Origin: a virus
Length of the DNA: 55,431 bases
Direction: 5' to 3' (one strand)
Virus record (IMG/VR): IMGVR_UViG_3300039310_000426
Location: 1-55,431 of that record
Part shown: positions 7,595 through 14,553 of the stretch, in pieces
Layout: each line of letters starts with the position of its first letter
Numbering within the stretch: position 1 is the stretch's first letter
Notes under the pieces: model-generated
What the model was told of the DNA's origin: nothing
The model's database searches: none
The model's input: only the letters and a program-made list of their open reading frames with translations
Translations under genes and position numbers: made by a program

Positions 7595-7755
7595 TGAATG
7601 ACCTCAGCAGATGGCGACGCCGACGCCGACGCGATGCCATCATCGGCTGGGCCGGGGCGATCCTCTTCGGCATCGCCTTCTGGGCCGTCCTGATCTGGGC
7701 GATCATCCGCTGGGTGAGCACGGGAAACCCCCTCTGGGGTCAGGGTCTGCCATGA
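7594..7755 (+). CDS. Single-span membrane protein with Arg-rich N-terminus
   Basis: 53 residues: a polybasic stretch (RWRRRRRRDA), then one hydrophobic helix (about 17-40). TGATG overlap with the gene before and ATGA overlap with the gene after. Function unknown. Confidence 0.6.
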   Translation: MNDLSRWRRRRRRDAIIGWAGAILFGIAFWAVLIWAIIRWVSTGNPLWGQGLP

Positions 7756-7961
7756 GGGCGCTGACCATGAGCGGGCTCGCGCGGCGCGCCGCCGGGGCGT
7801 TCCCGGTCATCGTGCTCCTGGTCGCGCTCGCCTTCCTCGCGACGCTGCTCGCCTGGGAGGCCCTGACCCCCGTCCACGCGGTGGGCTGGGGCACCCCGAC
7901 CCCGTCCCCGCCGCCCTGCGGGTCGGCCGCCTCCACCCCCCTCGGGGAGTGCTGGACGTGA
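7752..7961 (+). CDS. Small membrane or secreted protein
   Basis: 69 residues with a hydrophobic helix (about 17-38), then a Pro/Thr/Ser-rich tail with two cysteines. The layout resembles the products at 6288 and 10341, suggesting a set of small envelope-directed proteins in this operon. Confidence 0.6.
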   Translation: MRALTMSGLARRAAGAFPVIVLLVALAFLATLLAWEALTPVHAVGWGTPTPSPPPCGSAASTPLGECWT

Positions 7962-8428
7962 CCCGCCCATGGGGTTGGCCGGTCGTCTCAGAGGGTAGGG
8001 GGGGCGCCGTCACCATCGTCCAGGAGTTCCCCGCCGTCACTGCACCAGGCGCCTTGCCCCGGCGCCCCTACATGGACCTCGGCGATGTCTGCATTCTCTT
8101 CTCCGAGGACGGCTTCGCCCGCGCCTACGATGTGATCGGCCTCGCCTCCTGGATCGCTGAACGGGCCGTCGGCTTCCACTACCGGCTCTTCCCGGTGGCC
8201 GCCCCCCTCCGGGAGGCCGCCCTCTTCGGGCGACTCGTCGGCATCCCCCAGGGCTGCTCCCTCGAGAGCGTCTTCCTCGTCGGCACCGCAGCGGTTCCGC
8301 GTCTCTGGTGGCCAGCGCTGAGCGCGATCAGAGAGACGCACCAGCGCCTCGCCGAGGCACGGGACACGCTCCGCCACTGGACCGAGGAGGTCGCGTCCCT
8401 GGATCGGTTTGTGGAGGGGCTCCCGTGA
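7958..8428 (+). CDS. Hypothetical protein
   Basis: 156 residues from a GTG overlapping the previous stop (GTGA). The N-terminal part is probably mixed alpha/beta and the last 35 residues form a charged helix (RETHQRLAEARDTLRHWTEEV). No family recognised. Confidence 0.55.
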   Translation: MTRPWGWPVVSEGRGGAVTIVQEFPAVTAPGALPRRPYMDLGDVCILFSEDGFARAYDVIGLASWIAERAVGFHYRLFPVAAPLREAALFGRLVGIPQGCSLESVFLVGTAAVPRLWWPALSAIRETHQRLAEARDTLRHWTEEVASLDRFVEGLP

Positions 8429-8874
8429 AGGCGCTGACGCTTACCCAGCCGTGGGCATCGCTGGTCGCAGCGGGGGACAAGAGCGTCGAAACGCGCTCCT
8501 GGTCGACGCGCTACCGTGGCCCGCTGGCCATCCACGCTGCCAGGGGACGGCCCACCTCGGCCTATTTCGACACCCAGCGCCACCTCGCCCAGTTGTACAT
8601 GGGCGTCGATGTCGATGCCCTCCCGACTGGCACGGTGGTCGCCGTCTGTGTACTGCGCTGCTGCCTCTCTGTCGATAACTCCTCCGTCCGCTCACTCCTC
8701 CGTGCCCGCCCGTTGGAGGAGCCACTGGGCGACTACGGGCCGCAGCGCTGGGCGTGGCTCCTCGCCGACATTCATCGCCTGGAGAGACCGATCCCGGCCG
8801 TGGGCCATCAGCGGCTCTGGGGGTGGACGCCACCCGATGGCCTACTCGTCTCCTGGACTCCACGCGATGGGTGA
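8425..8874 (+). CDS. ASCH-domain protein
   Basis: 149 residues from a GTG. The start KALTLTQPWASLVAAGDKSVETRSW is characteristic of ASCH/PUA-like domains: a conserved QPWA, then K-x-x-E-x-R-x-W. These are followed by YRGPLAIHAARG and a C-terminal RLWGWTPP. Family members bind RNA or hydrolyse modified nucleosides such as N4-acetylcytidine. In a genome that appears to modify its DNA a nucleic-acid role is reasonable, but the substrate is unknown. Confidence 0.8.
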   Translation: MKALTLTQPWASLVAAGDKSVETRSWSTRYRGPLAIHAARGRPTSAYFDTQRHLAQLYMGVDVDALPTGTVVAVCVLRCCLSVDNSSVRSLLRARPLEEPLGDYGPQRWAWLLADIHRLERPIPAVGHQRLWGWTPPDGLLVSWTPRDG

Positions 8875-9241
8875 GATGCTCCCGCCGCACCAGTGCGGGC
8901 TGCGCGGCTCCTGCCGCGACGGCATCCACGTCGATCACATCTGGGTGGCCACCCGCACCGGCGCCGAGGGCACGTTCGCGCTGCCCAGCCCGGAGCAGTG
9001 GAATGAACTCGGCACCCAGCTGATCCAGCGCGAGGGTGTCTTCCCGATCCTGCTGGAGCTGCTCCCCAACATGCGCCCAACCCCACCCACCGCAGCGGTG
9101 GGGTCAGTGTGCTGGCGCGTCACCTACGCCGACGACCTTGAGGTGGCGCGCCGTCACGCCGCCTACCTCAGCCAGGCTGGCCTCTCGGAGGGGTACAACT
9201 TCCCGCCCGACCAGGAGGGATCCGATGTCCACGATGTTTGA
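8867..9241 (+). CDS. Hypothetical protein
   Basis: 124 residues, starting at an ATG that overlaps the ASCH gene by 8 bases. There are scattered Cys/His residues near the N-terminus (PPHQCGLRGSCRDGIHVDH) that could bind metal. No known family. Confidence 0.55.
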   Translation: MGEMLPPHQCGLRGSCRDGIHVDHIWVATRTGAEGTFALPSPEQWNELGTQLIQREGVFPILLELLPNMRPTPPTAAVGSVCWRVTYADDLEVARRHAAYLSQAGLSEGYNFPPDQEGSDVHDV

Positions 9242-9785
9242 CCTCGTCTTTCCGGGAGGGGCACGGGACGCCCCCCGCTCCGATGTCGTGCTCCTCCTGG
9301 TCGGGCTGCGACCCGACGACGTGGGACGCTTCCGCGACGCCTGGGTGGAGCGCACGGAGCCGGGCCAGCTCCGGGTCGCCGTCTACACCCGCAACGGCGG
9401 CGGCAACCGCGACCACTGGGCGCTCAGCTACCCCGAGACCTCCGAGGGGCCGTACTGCGTGTGCCCCGGCTGCATCATCACCCACCGGCTGCCCAGCAAC
9501 CCGCTGTACCTCAGCGACGAGGACGACGACTTCGACTCGACCTATGCGACCGTGTACTTCCGCCTCCCCACCGAGGCCGAGGCCGCCGCCTTTGGGCTCC
9601 GCGCCGATGTCATCCGCGCCGCCGCCGAGACGCTGGCCGGTCCCGTGGTGGACATGGATGAGCGGTGGAGCGAGGCACTGGAGGCCCTGCGGACGGCCCC
9701 GCTGCCCGACGGGCTGCGCCACCTTGGCGACCGCATCCAGCGGGCCGAGGCGGGGTTGATCATCACCATCGGCGAGGACGGGTGA
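9225..9785 (+). CDS. Hypothetical acidic protein
   Basis: 186 residues. There is a CVCPGC knuckle near residue 80, an acidic loop (SDEDDDFDST) and a helical C-terminal region. GGAGGGATCCG upstream gives a usable Shine-Dalgarno. It overlaps the previous gene by 17 bases and the next by one. Unknown function. Confidence 0.55.
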   Translation: MSTMFDLVFPGGARDAPRSDVVLLLVGLRPDDVGRFRDAWVERTEPGQLRVAVYTRNGGGNRDHWALSYPETSEGPYCVCPGCIITHRLPSNPLYLSDEDDDFDSTYATVYFRLPTEAEAAAFGLRADVIRAAAETLAGPVVDMDERWSEALEALRTAPLPDGLRHLGDRIQRAEAGLIITIGEDG

Positions 9786-10084
9786 TGGCCGGTCCCGAGA
9801 TCTCCCGGTACGGGGTCCTCTACCCGCCCGCCTCCTGGGGGGTCAATGACGACGGCGTCCAGGTGCCGAGGCGCACCGAGGGCAGCATCGCCGCCGGGTA
9901 CGGCTTTCGCGACTTCGCCCTGGTCTGCCGCATCTGCGGCGACGAGTGGGAGAACACGGAGCAGATCGGGATGGTGGCGGCACACTTCCACCAGCACCAC
10001 CCCGGCGAGCCCAAGGTCAGGATGGCGCTGCTCTGGCTGGGCCGTGGCCCGGCCCCGGGCTCGCCCCGGATGCTGCGGCGATGA
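9785..10084 (+). CDS. Small protein with C2H2-like zinc motif
   Basis: 99 residues. The sequence CRICGDEW followed about 14 residues later by HFHQHH fits a C2H2 zinc finger. TGATG overlap with the gene before and ATGA overlap with the gene after. Probably a nucleic-acid-binding regulator. Confidence 0.6.
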   Translation: MAGPEISRYGVLYPPASWGVNDDGVQVPRRTEGSIAAGYGFRDFALVCRICGDEWENTEQIGMVAAHFHQHHPGEPKVRMALLWLGRGPAPGSPRMLRR

Positions 10085-10344
10085 GGCTCCCCTGGTCGCG
10101 TCCCGCACCGCCGCCTCCCGACGCTCCCGTGATCGAGGAGGAGATGTGCTCCGACTGCGGCCGCTGCCTGGTGCGGTTCCACACCGACGGCACCTTCGAC
10201 CTCGATGAGCAGGCCGGGGTGTCGCTAGCCGTCACGGGGAAGGTCCTCCGCGAGGCGGCTGAGCGGGCTCTGCCGTTCCGGCTGTCCGCCGTGCCCGGCA
10301 CCGCCCGCTGCTACCGCTGCCACCCCGACGGAGAGCGTGGATGA
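10081..10344 (+). CDS. Small four-cysteine zinc-binding protein
   Basis: 87 residues with CSDCGRC near residue 24 and CYRCH near the C-terminus, a widely split pair of knuckles. Between them is a helix that could pack against the zinc site. Overlaps both neighbours by 4 bases. Confidence 0.55.
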   Translation: MRLPWSRPAPPPPDAPVIEEEMCSDCGRCLVRFHTDGTFDLDEQAGVSLAVTGKVLREAAERALPFRLSAVPGTARCYRCHPDGERG

Positions 10345-10694
10345 TGACCGCCGTCCTCCGTGGCCTGCTCATGATCTTGGCCATCCTGGTCGTGGCTGGC
10401 GTCGTGGTGCTGGTGATCTGGGATCTCGGCCCGGGCTCTCCGCTCGTGGTGCAGCTGGCCACGCCCAGCCTCACGCCCTCCGGCACCTGGACGGGGCCGA
10501 CCTACGCCCCGGTGCCCAGCTTCACGTTCGGCACCCCGACGCCGACGCCGTATGCCACCCCCGCGTGCTCCAGCTGGCCGCCGCCCGCCGGATCGTCGCC
10601 CTGCGCCGGCGTCTACCTCACCACCCCGCTGCCAACGGCGGAGATCCCGCCGCCCTCCCTCTATCCGCTCACTACCGCAACCCCATCACCGTAA
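10341..10694 (+). CDS. Membrane-anchored Pro/Thr-rich protein
   Basis: 117 residues with an N-terminal membrane helix (about 5-27), then an extended Thr/Pro/Ser region (FGTPTPTPYATP and others) with two cysteines. The same stalk type, richer, occurs in the surface protein at 29452. Probably displayed outside the cell membrane. Confidence 0.55.
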   Translation: MMTAVLRGLLMILAILVVAGVVVLVIWDLGPGSPLVVQLATPSLTPSGTWTGPTYAPVPSFTFGTPTPTPYATPACSSWPPPAGSSPCAGVYLTTPLPTAEIPPPSLYPLTTATPSP

Positions 10695-10707
10695 AGGGAG
10701 ATCCTCA

Positions 10708-10998
10708 ATGCTCGCCGTGTTCAAGTACCCGCTCATGCTGGACGGGGTCACCACCGTGCGCCTCACCCATCCGCCGCTGTACTGCCGGGAGCGGGGCGGC
10801 ACCGTCTGCATCTGGGCGCTCCACGGGGATGCCCTCCCCGAGACGGAGCACCACTACCTCTGCATCAATACCGGACAGGAGATCCCGGCCTCGCTGCGGA
10901 TTGTCAGGAGCATCGGGATGGGCCATCTCATCGGCGGGCTCATCATCGTCCACGTCTTCGAGGTCGCCCCCGCCATCAGCGCCGAGGTTCCGGCATGA
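10708..10998 (+). CDS. Conserved phage protein, DUF7352-like
   Basis: 96 residues. The layout resembles a family common in phages: an N-terminal KYPLMLDGVTTVRL, a central WALHGD, a CINTGQEIP segment and a final HVFEV. A good Shine-Dalgarno (AAGGGAG) lies 8 bases before the ATG. The family name is recalled from pattern and not verified; the function of such proteins is unknown. Confidence 0.6.
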   Translation: MLAVFKYPLMLDGVTTVRLTHPPLYCRERGGTVCIWALHGDALPETEHHYLCINTGQEIPASLRIVRSIGMGHLIGGLIIVHVFEVAPAISAEVPA

Positions 10999-11561
10999 AC
11001 GACGCTGATCTCCTCTCCCTGGACGCCGCGATTCTCGGGGTGACCGAGGGGCAACTGATCGCCTGGCGAACCCGCTGCCGCCCTGCCCATCAGGCCGCTG
11101 CCGCTGCGGGCCGTCACGACGCTGAGTGTGAGCACCACCGCGCCCTTCGCGACGTGGGCACCTGCCCCCTCTGCGGCATCGACTGCCAGGATCGGCCTGG
11201 TAACAGAGACGCCGAGGAATGGCGCACCATCGCGGAGACGCTCACCGAGGAGGTCACGCGGCTCCAGGGCGAGGTAGACCGGCTCTCCGCGCTGGGCGGC
11301 GGCATGAGCGCCGAGGAGATCGGCACCCCGCCGTTCGTCCTCACCCCGCCGTCCGAGGAGTACCGGGCGCTCTACGTTCGCCTGGGGCTCGGCCCCGGAG
11401 AGATCGGCCCGGCGTGGAAGGAGGCCCGCATGGGCCGCTGCCCGTCGTGTCACGGGAAACTGGACGGCGAGGGCGGCGAGGACAATCCCTGGCGGCTCTG
11501 CGCGCCGTGCGCCCTGGAGTGGGCCGCCGAGCCCGATAGCTTCGGAGTGCGAGAGACATGA
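10995..11561 (+). CDS. Two-part zinc-knuckle/coiled-coil protein, possibly a fusion at a junction motif
   Basis: 188 residues. The first part has CPLCGIDC and ends near residue 68. There the DNA carries the recurrent junction sequence (GGTAACAGAGAC, 11199-11210), here translated straight through as GNRDAEEW. The second part has a coiled coil (IAETLTEEVTRLQGEVDRL) and a CPSCHGK/CAPC zinc site. Elsewhere in the array this sequence ends one gene and starts the next, so this ORF may be two genes fused by read-through. ATGA overlaps at both ends. Confidence 0.55.
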   Translation: MNDADLLSLDAAILGVTEGQLIAWRTRCRPAHQAAAAAGRHDAECEHHRALRDVGTCPLCGIDCQDRPGNRDAEEWRTIAETLTEEVTRLQGEVDRLSALGGGMSAEEIGTPPFVLTPPSEEYRALYVRLGLGPGEIGPAWKEARMGRCPSCHGKLDGEGGEDNPWRLCAPCALEWAAEPDSFGVRET

Positions 11562-11890
11562 GCGAGCGCGTGGTTGCCATTTTGAGCGCTGACGATGATG
11601 AGGTGCGCCTGATCGGCTTTGGTGAGTATGTCGGAGACGATTACCCGCCTGGAGAGATCGGAGATTATCTACGCCTCGTCAAGCACCCAAACCCCAAGAT
11701 CGTGCTAGAGGATGGATCGGTTGTGTGGGGTTTCCAGTGCTGGTGGCACGCGGCAGACGACTTCAATGCGTTTGTCGCTGGTCGTCGGGTGGTTCAGGCA
11801 GCGGTACCCCCGGAGTCCGCCGAGGTGCTCGCCTTCTTTGGCGCTGATAACACCGCTGGAAGCAGAGACTCGGAGGAGAGCCATGGCTGA
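11558..11890 (+). CDS. Hypothetical protein with GADN-x3-SRDS tail
   Basis: 110 residues; base composition is slightly more AT-rich than its neighbours. A WWHAADDF segment near the middle may be a core motif. The last residues (GADNTAGSRDSEESHG) are the translation of the long form of the junction repeat, and the gene overlaps the next ATG by 8 bases. Confidence 0.6.
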   Translation: MSERVVAILSADDDEVRLIGFGEYVGDDYPPGEIGDYLRLVKHPNPKIVLEDGSVVWGFQCWWHAADDFNAFVAGRRVVQAAVPPESAEVLAFFGADNTAGSRDSEESHG

Positions 11891-12155
11891 CGCCCTGACC
11901 CCGGAGCGCATGGCCTACATCAAGACGATGCTCGCGACCGTCGATCCAGAGTACCTCTGCCAGTCAGAACTCCTGAGGGAGGTGGAGCGGGAGAACGCAG
12001 CCCTATTCGCCGGTCGCGGGGATCACTTCCCCCTGCTGCTGCGGATCGACGGGGTGTGGCGCGAGGGATACCCTGAGTGGATCGGTCCCGACACGAAGCC
12101 CGAGGACGTGATCTGGCGGCTTGCTCCGGTAAACAGAGACTTAGACCATGGCTGA
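11883..12155 (+). CDS. Hypothetical protein ending in the junction repeat
   Basis: 90 residues, begins MADALTPERM. It ends VNRDLDHG, the short form of the junction repeat, and overlaps the next gene by 8 bases. Its first codons (ATGGCTGACGC) match those of the following gene exactly, showing that the repeat extends into the downstream start region. Confidence 0.6.
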   Translation: MADALTPERMAYIKTMLATVDPEYLCQSELLREVERENAALFAGRGDHFPLLLRIDGVWREGYPEWIGPDTKPEDVIWRLAPVNRDLDHG

Positions 12156-12615
12156 CGCGCCGCGTCTTGCCCCGACTGGCATCCGGTGGGTGGACACCGG
12201 AGAAGTCGAGTTCTATCTGGATGTCATCAGTGCGGCCGATGGTCACCGCGAGGAGACCCGGCTGGTGGTAGGCAGCAACCCTCGCATCGTGATCCAGAAG
12301 GCGCGGCGGTTCCTACGCGGCGCCAGCCTGGTCCTGGATCGCCTGGAGAGGGATGGATGGCGGACCGAGGAGTGGGATGACGACGGCCCGCTGGCGGGTC
12401 GGCGAGGTCCTGGGCTGATAGCAGAGATTCGACGGGAGCTAGCGATGTCTGAAACTACGCATAGGTACGTCTGCGAGAGTTGCGGGTGGGCCTGCGTCGC
12501 CCAGGATGACATGGAGTTTCCAGAGTGCGACAACTGCGGCGACCCGTTGGAGCGTGAGGACGAGCCGGAGCCGGTTCGTGCTAATAGCAGAGATTCCCAT
12601 GAGCATCGAACGTGA
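12148..12615 (+). CDS. Hypothetical protein, probable in-frame fusion of two small genes
   Basis: 155 residues. The first about 88 residues form one unit. At 12417-12430 the junction repeat is read through in a different frame from usual (LIAEI), and a second unit starts at an internal ATG (12445, MSETTHRY). That unit is a typical zinc ribbon with CESCGWAC and CDNCGDP knuckles, and it ends NSRDSHEHRT. The second unit could be translated separately from 12445. Confidence 0.55.
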   Translation: MADAPRLAPTGIRWVDTGEVEFYLDVISAADGHREETRLVVGSNPRIVIQKARRFLRGASLVLDRLERDGWRTEEWDDDGPLAGRRGPGLIAEIRRELAMSETTHRYVCESCGWACVAQDDMEFPECDNCGDPLEREDEPEPVRANSRDSHEHRT

Positions 12616-12848
12616 CGCGCGTCAAAGGGGAGATGCACTGGGACGCACCGACCCTGACGCTTGACTACATCATCGAGGCCGGTTTCGATGAGAAGGAGAT
12701 TTGCCTGGCCGTCGGCGGGGGGTTCGGGGTTTGGACGCTTACCCGCGCCCAGCGTCGTGCCTGTTTCGATGAGGTGGAGCGGCGGCTCAGGGCTCGGCTG
12801 AACACCCGCCCTGATAACGAGCCGCTCAGCAGAGATTCCCATGCGTAA
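12612..12848 (+). CDS. Hypothetical protein with DN-x3-SRDSHA tail
   Basis: 78 residues from a GTG overlapping the previous stop. A conserved-looking helix-rich body (LTRAQRRACFDEVERRLRAR) precedes the tail DNEPLSRDSHA. The junction ATG at 12599 opens a different 21-codon frame, so here the junction start codon does not serve this gene unless that frame is the real product. Confidence 0.5.
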   Translation: MTRVKGEMHWDAPTLTLDYIIEAGFDEKEICLAVGGGFGVWTLTRAQRRACFDEVERRLRARLNTRPDNEPLSRDSHA

Positions 12849-13002
12849 GCCGTGCCCGATGTGCGGGTGGACCCCGCCACCCGAGTCACCGTCCGACCGG
12901 CTAGAGCGGCTCCTGCGCCTATTCCCACCGAAGGGCTACAACCTGCGGTCCCCGTGGGACAAGCGACCGCTGCCACCCAAGAGCAGAGATTCCCATGCGT
13001 AA
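12841..13002 (+). CDS. 53-residue zinc-binding protein in the repeat array
   Basis: It starts at the ATG inside the junction repeat (MRKPCPMCGW) and ends KSRDSHA in the next copy, so the gene runs exactly from repeat to repeat. It has one CPMC knuckle. Its start codons (ATGCGTAAG) are identical to those of the next gene. Confidence 0.55.
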   Translation: MRKPCPMCGWTPPPESPSDRLERLLRLFPPKGYNLRSPWDKRPLPPKSRDSHA

Positions 13003-13156
13003 GACCATCGACAAGGACCCCCGCTGCGCCGTCTGCCGCTGCCTGCTGACCCGGTGGAACCGCCCGTCCGTCCCCACCTCCCAACTCTGCTGGGGGTGTG
13101 ACCAGCTATTCGGCAGCGGCCAACTCCACAGAGATTCCCAGACCCATGCAGGATGA
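12995..13156 (+). CDS. 53-residue four-cysteine protein in the repeat array
   Basis: It starts MRKTIDKDPRCAVCRC at a junction ATG and contains CAVCRC and CWGC, a plausible zinc site. It ends HRDSQTHAG, a diverged copy of the junction tail. It has the same length and start as the gene before but a different body, like cassettes between common ends. Confidence 0.55.
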   Translation: MRKTIDKDPRCAVCRCLLTRWNRPSVPTSQLCWGCDQLFGSGQLHRDSQTHAG

Positions 13157-14075
13157 CCTCACCTATGTCTCTTTCTTCTCCGGGATCGGCGGGATCGACC
13201 TCGGGCTGGACCGCGCCGGCTGGACGTGCCGCGCCCAGGTGGAGATCGACCCCTACTGCCGCCGGGTGCTGGAGAAGCACTGGCCCGACGTTCCCCGCTT
13301 TGGCGACATCAAGGAGCTGACCGGCCATGAGCTGCCCCGAACCACCCTCGTCGCTGGAGGATTCCCCTGCCAGCCCGTCAGCCTGGCTGGACAGCGACGA
13401 GGAGCCGCCGACAGCCGATGGCTCTGGCCCGAGTTCGCACGGCTCCTTGGCGTTCTACGACCCCGCCTCGCGCTCCTGGAGAACGTCCCAGGGCTCCTTG
13501 CTGGACCTGGAATGGCCGAGGTTCTTGGGGACCTGGCCGCGCTCGGGTACGATGCGGAATGGGACTGTATCCCCGCGGCCGCCTTCGGTGCCCCGCATCT
13601 CCGTTACCGGGTCTTCATTGTGGCCTACACCCGTGGGGCAAGACGACGGGAAGACGCCCGAGGCCCATCTGGCGATGAAGGCGGAGCGTGGCCTCTGGCC
13701 GACGCCGACGGCGAGCGACGCCAGCCAGGTGCGTATGACCGCGAGCGGGCGGCACGGGTCGCTCCAGGAAACGATGATGGCGAGGCGAGGCCTGTGGCCA
13801 ACCCCGAAGACGCCGACGGGTGGCGGACAGATGGCTCGAACGACGCCAGGCGGGGGCATCCGCAAGCTAGAGGACGCCGTGTCCCAGGAGATTGGGCGGA
13901 ATACTGGCGCGTTGAACCCGACGTGGGTCGAGTGGCTCATGGGGTTCCCTCTCGGTTGGACCGACTGCGCTGCCTCGGGAACGCCGTCGTCCCCCAGGTC
14001 GCGGAATGGGTCGGGCGGCAGATGATCGCCGCCGCTGATAACCCACCGGGTAGCAGAGATTCCCATGAGCACTGA
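13146..14075 (+). CDS. Cytosine-C5 DNA methyltransferase (Dcm family)
   Basis: 309 residues. It methylates cytosine at C5 in a specific DNA sequence. Motifs seen in order: SFFSGIGGIDLGL (I), VEIDP (II), GGFPCQPVSLAG with the catalytic cysteine (IV), ENVPGLL (VI), APHLRYRVFIVAY (VIII), a variable target-recognition region (about 160-265), and LGNAVVPQVAEW (X). It ends DNPPGSRDSHEH, the junction tail, and its start lies in another junction copy. It may protect phage DNA from restriction. A 233-codon ORF overlaps it in the +1 frame. Confidence 0.9.
   Translation: MQDDLTYVSFFSGIGGIDLGLDRAGWTCRAQVEIDPYCRRVLEKHWPDVPRFGDIKELTGHELPRTTLVAGGFPCQPVSLAGQRRGAADSRWLWPEFARLLGVLRPRLALLENVPGLLAGPGMAEVLGDLAALGYDAEWDCIPAAAFGAPHLRYRVFIVAYTRGARRREDARGPSGDEGGAWPLADADGERRQPGAYDRERAARVAPGNDDGEARPVANPEDADGWRTDGSNDARRGHPQARGRRVPGDWAEYWRVEPDVGRVAHGVPSRLDRLRCLGNAVVPQVAEWVGRQMIAAADNPPGSRDSHEH
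13327..14025 (+). CDS. Overlapping +1-frame ORF with LWPTP repeats and NPTWVEWLMGFP motif
   Basis: 233 codons wholly inside the methyltransferase gene. The translation has features I recall from proteins in other genomes: SWRTSQGSL, TWPRSGTMRNG, three LWPTP units, and LNPTWVEWLMGFPLGWTD near the end. Such proteins are often listed beside or as DNA methyltransferases. The NPTWVEW string is encoded by the same bases as the methyltransferase EPDVGRVAHGV. It could be a real dual-coded protein, or the shadow of a conserved DNA stretch. Recall of the family is from memory. Confidence 0.4.
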   Translation: MSCPEPPSSLEDSPASPSAWLDSDEEPPTADGSGPSSHGSLAFYDPASRSWRTSQGSLLDLEWPRFLGTWPRSGTMRNGTVSPRPPSVPRISVTGSSLWPTPVGQDDGKTPEAHLAMKAERGLWPTPTASDASQVRMTASGRHGSLQETMMARRGLWPTPKTPTGGGQMARTTPGGGIRKLEDAVSQEIGRNTGALNPTWVEWLMGFPLGWTDCAASGTPSSPRSRNGSGGR

Positions 14076-14078
14076 CGC

Positions 14079-14270
14079 ATGACCCTGATGTGCGCCTGCG
14101 CGGACAAGGACGCCAACTGGCGCGGCCACGGCCTCAATGCCTCCTACGTCTGCACCTGCCAGGGGCGGACGGTGTCGCGGCTCGGGCTGCATTGGGCGCC
14201 CCTGACACCGCCCCCACCCGAGGGATATGTGGATCGCCTCTACATCGTGAGCAGAGATCCCCATGCCTAA
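14079..14270 (+). CDS. Small Cys-rich protein in the repeat array
   Basis: 63 residues with CACADKDANW and CTCQGRT cysteine pairs. The junction ATG at 14065 opens only a five-codon frame (MSTDA) whose stop overlaps this ATG, a possible coupling mini-ORF. The tail YIVSRDPHA is the junction repeat. An in-frame ATG at 14088 is an alternative start. Confidence 0.55.
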   Translation: MTLMCACADKDANWRGHGLNASYVCTCQGRTVSRLGLHWAPLTPPPPEGYVDRLYIVSRDPHA

Positions 14271-14553
14271 CCTCAGACTGCCCGACCTCTTGCGGCGCGC
14301 AGCTGATCGCATAGAGGGCGACCCCCAAGCCACCTTCCTCGCTGCCTTCAATCCTCCAGTAGGGGAGCCCGTTGATTTGCCCCTCTTTGTACGGACGGTG
14401 AAAACGGTGGCGAAGTTGATGGGCGGGCTCCCCGTGGATGTGCCGCTGGGATCATCCCCGGCTGTAGTGGCCGCACTGAGAAGGCAAGCTGAGCGTGAGC
14501 CTCACCTGAGCAGAGATTCAGCGGACCAACCGAGGGATGTCACACATGACTGA
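14263..14553 (+). CDS. Hypothetical helical protein in the repeat array
   Basis: 96 residues starting at a junction ATG. Helical N-terminal part (LPDLLRRAADRIEGD), a central LPLFVRTVKTVAKLMGG, and a tail LSRDSADQPRDVTHD that continues past a diverged junction copy. Function unknown. Confidence 0.55.
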   Translation: MPNLRLPDLLRRAADRIEGDPQATFLAAFNPPVGEPVDLPLFVRTVKTVAKLMGGLPVDVPLGSSPAVVAALRRQAEREPHLSRDSADQPRDVTHD

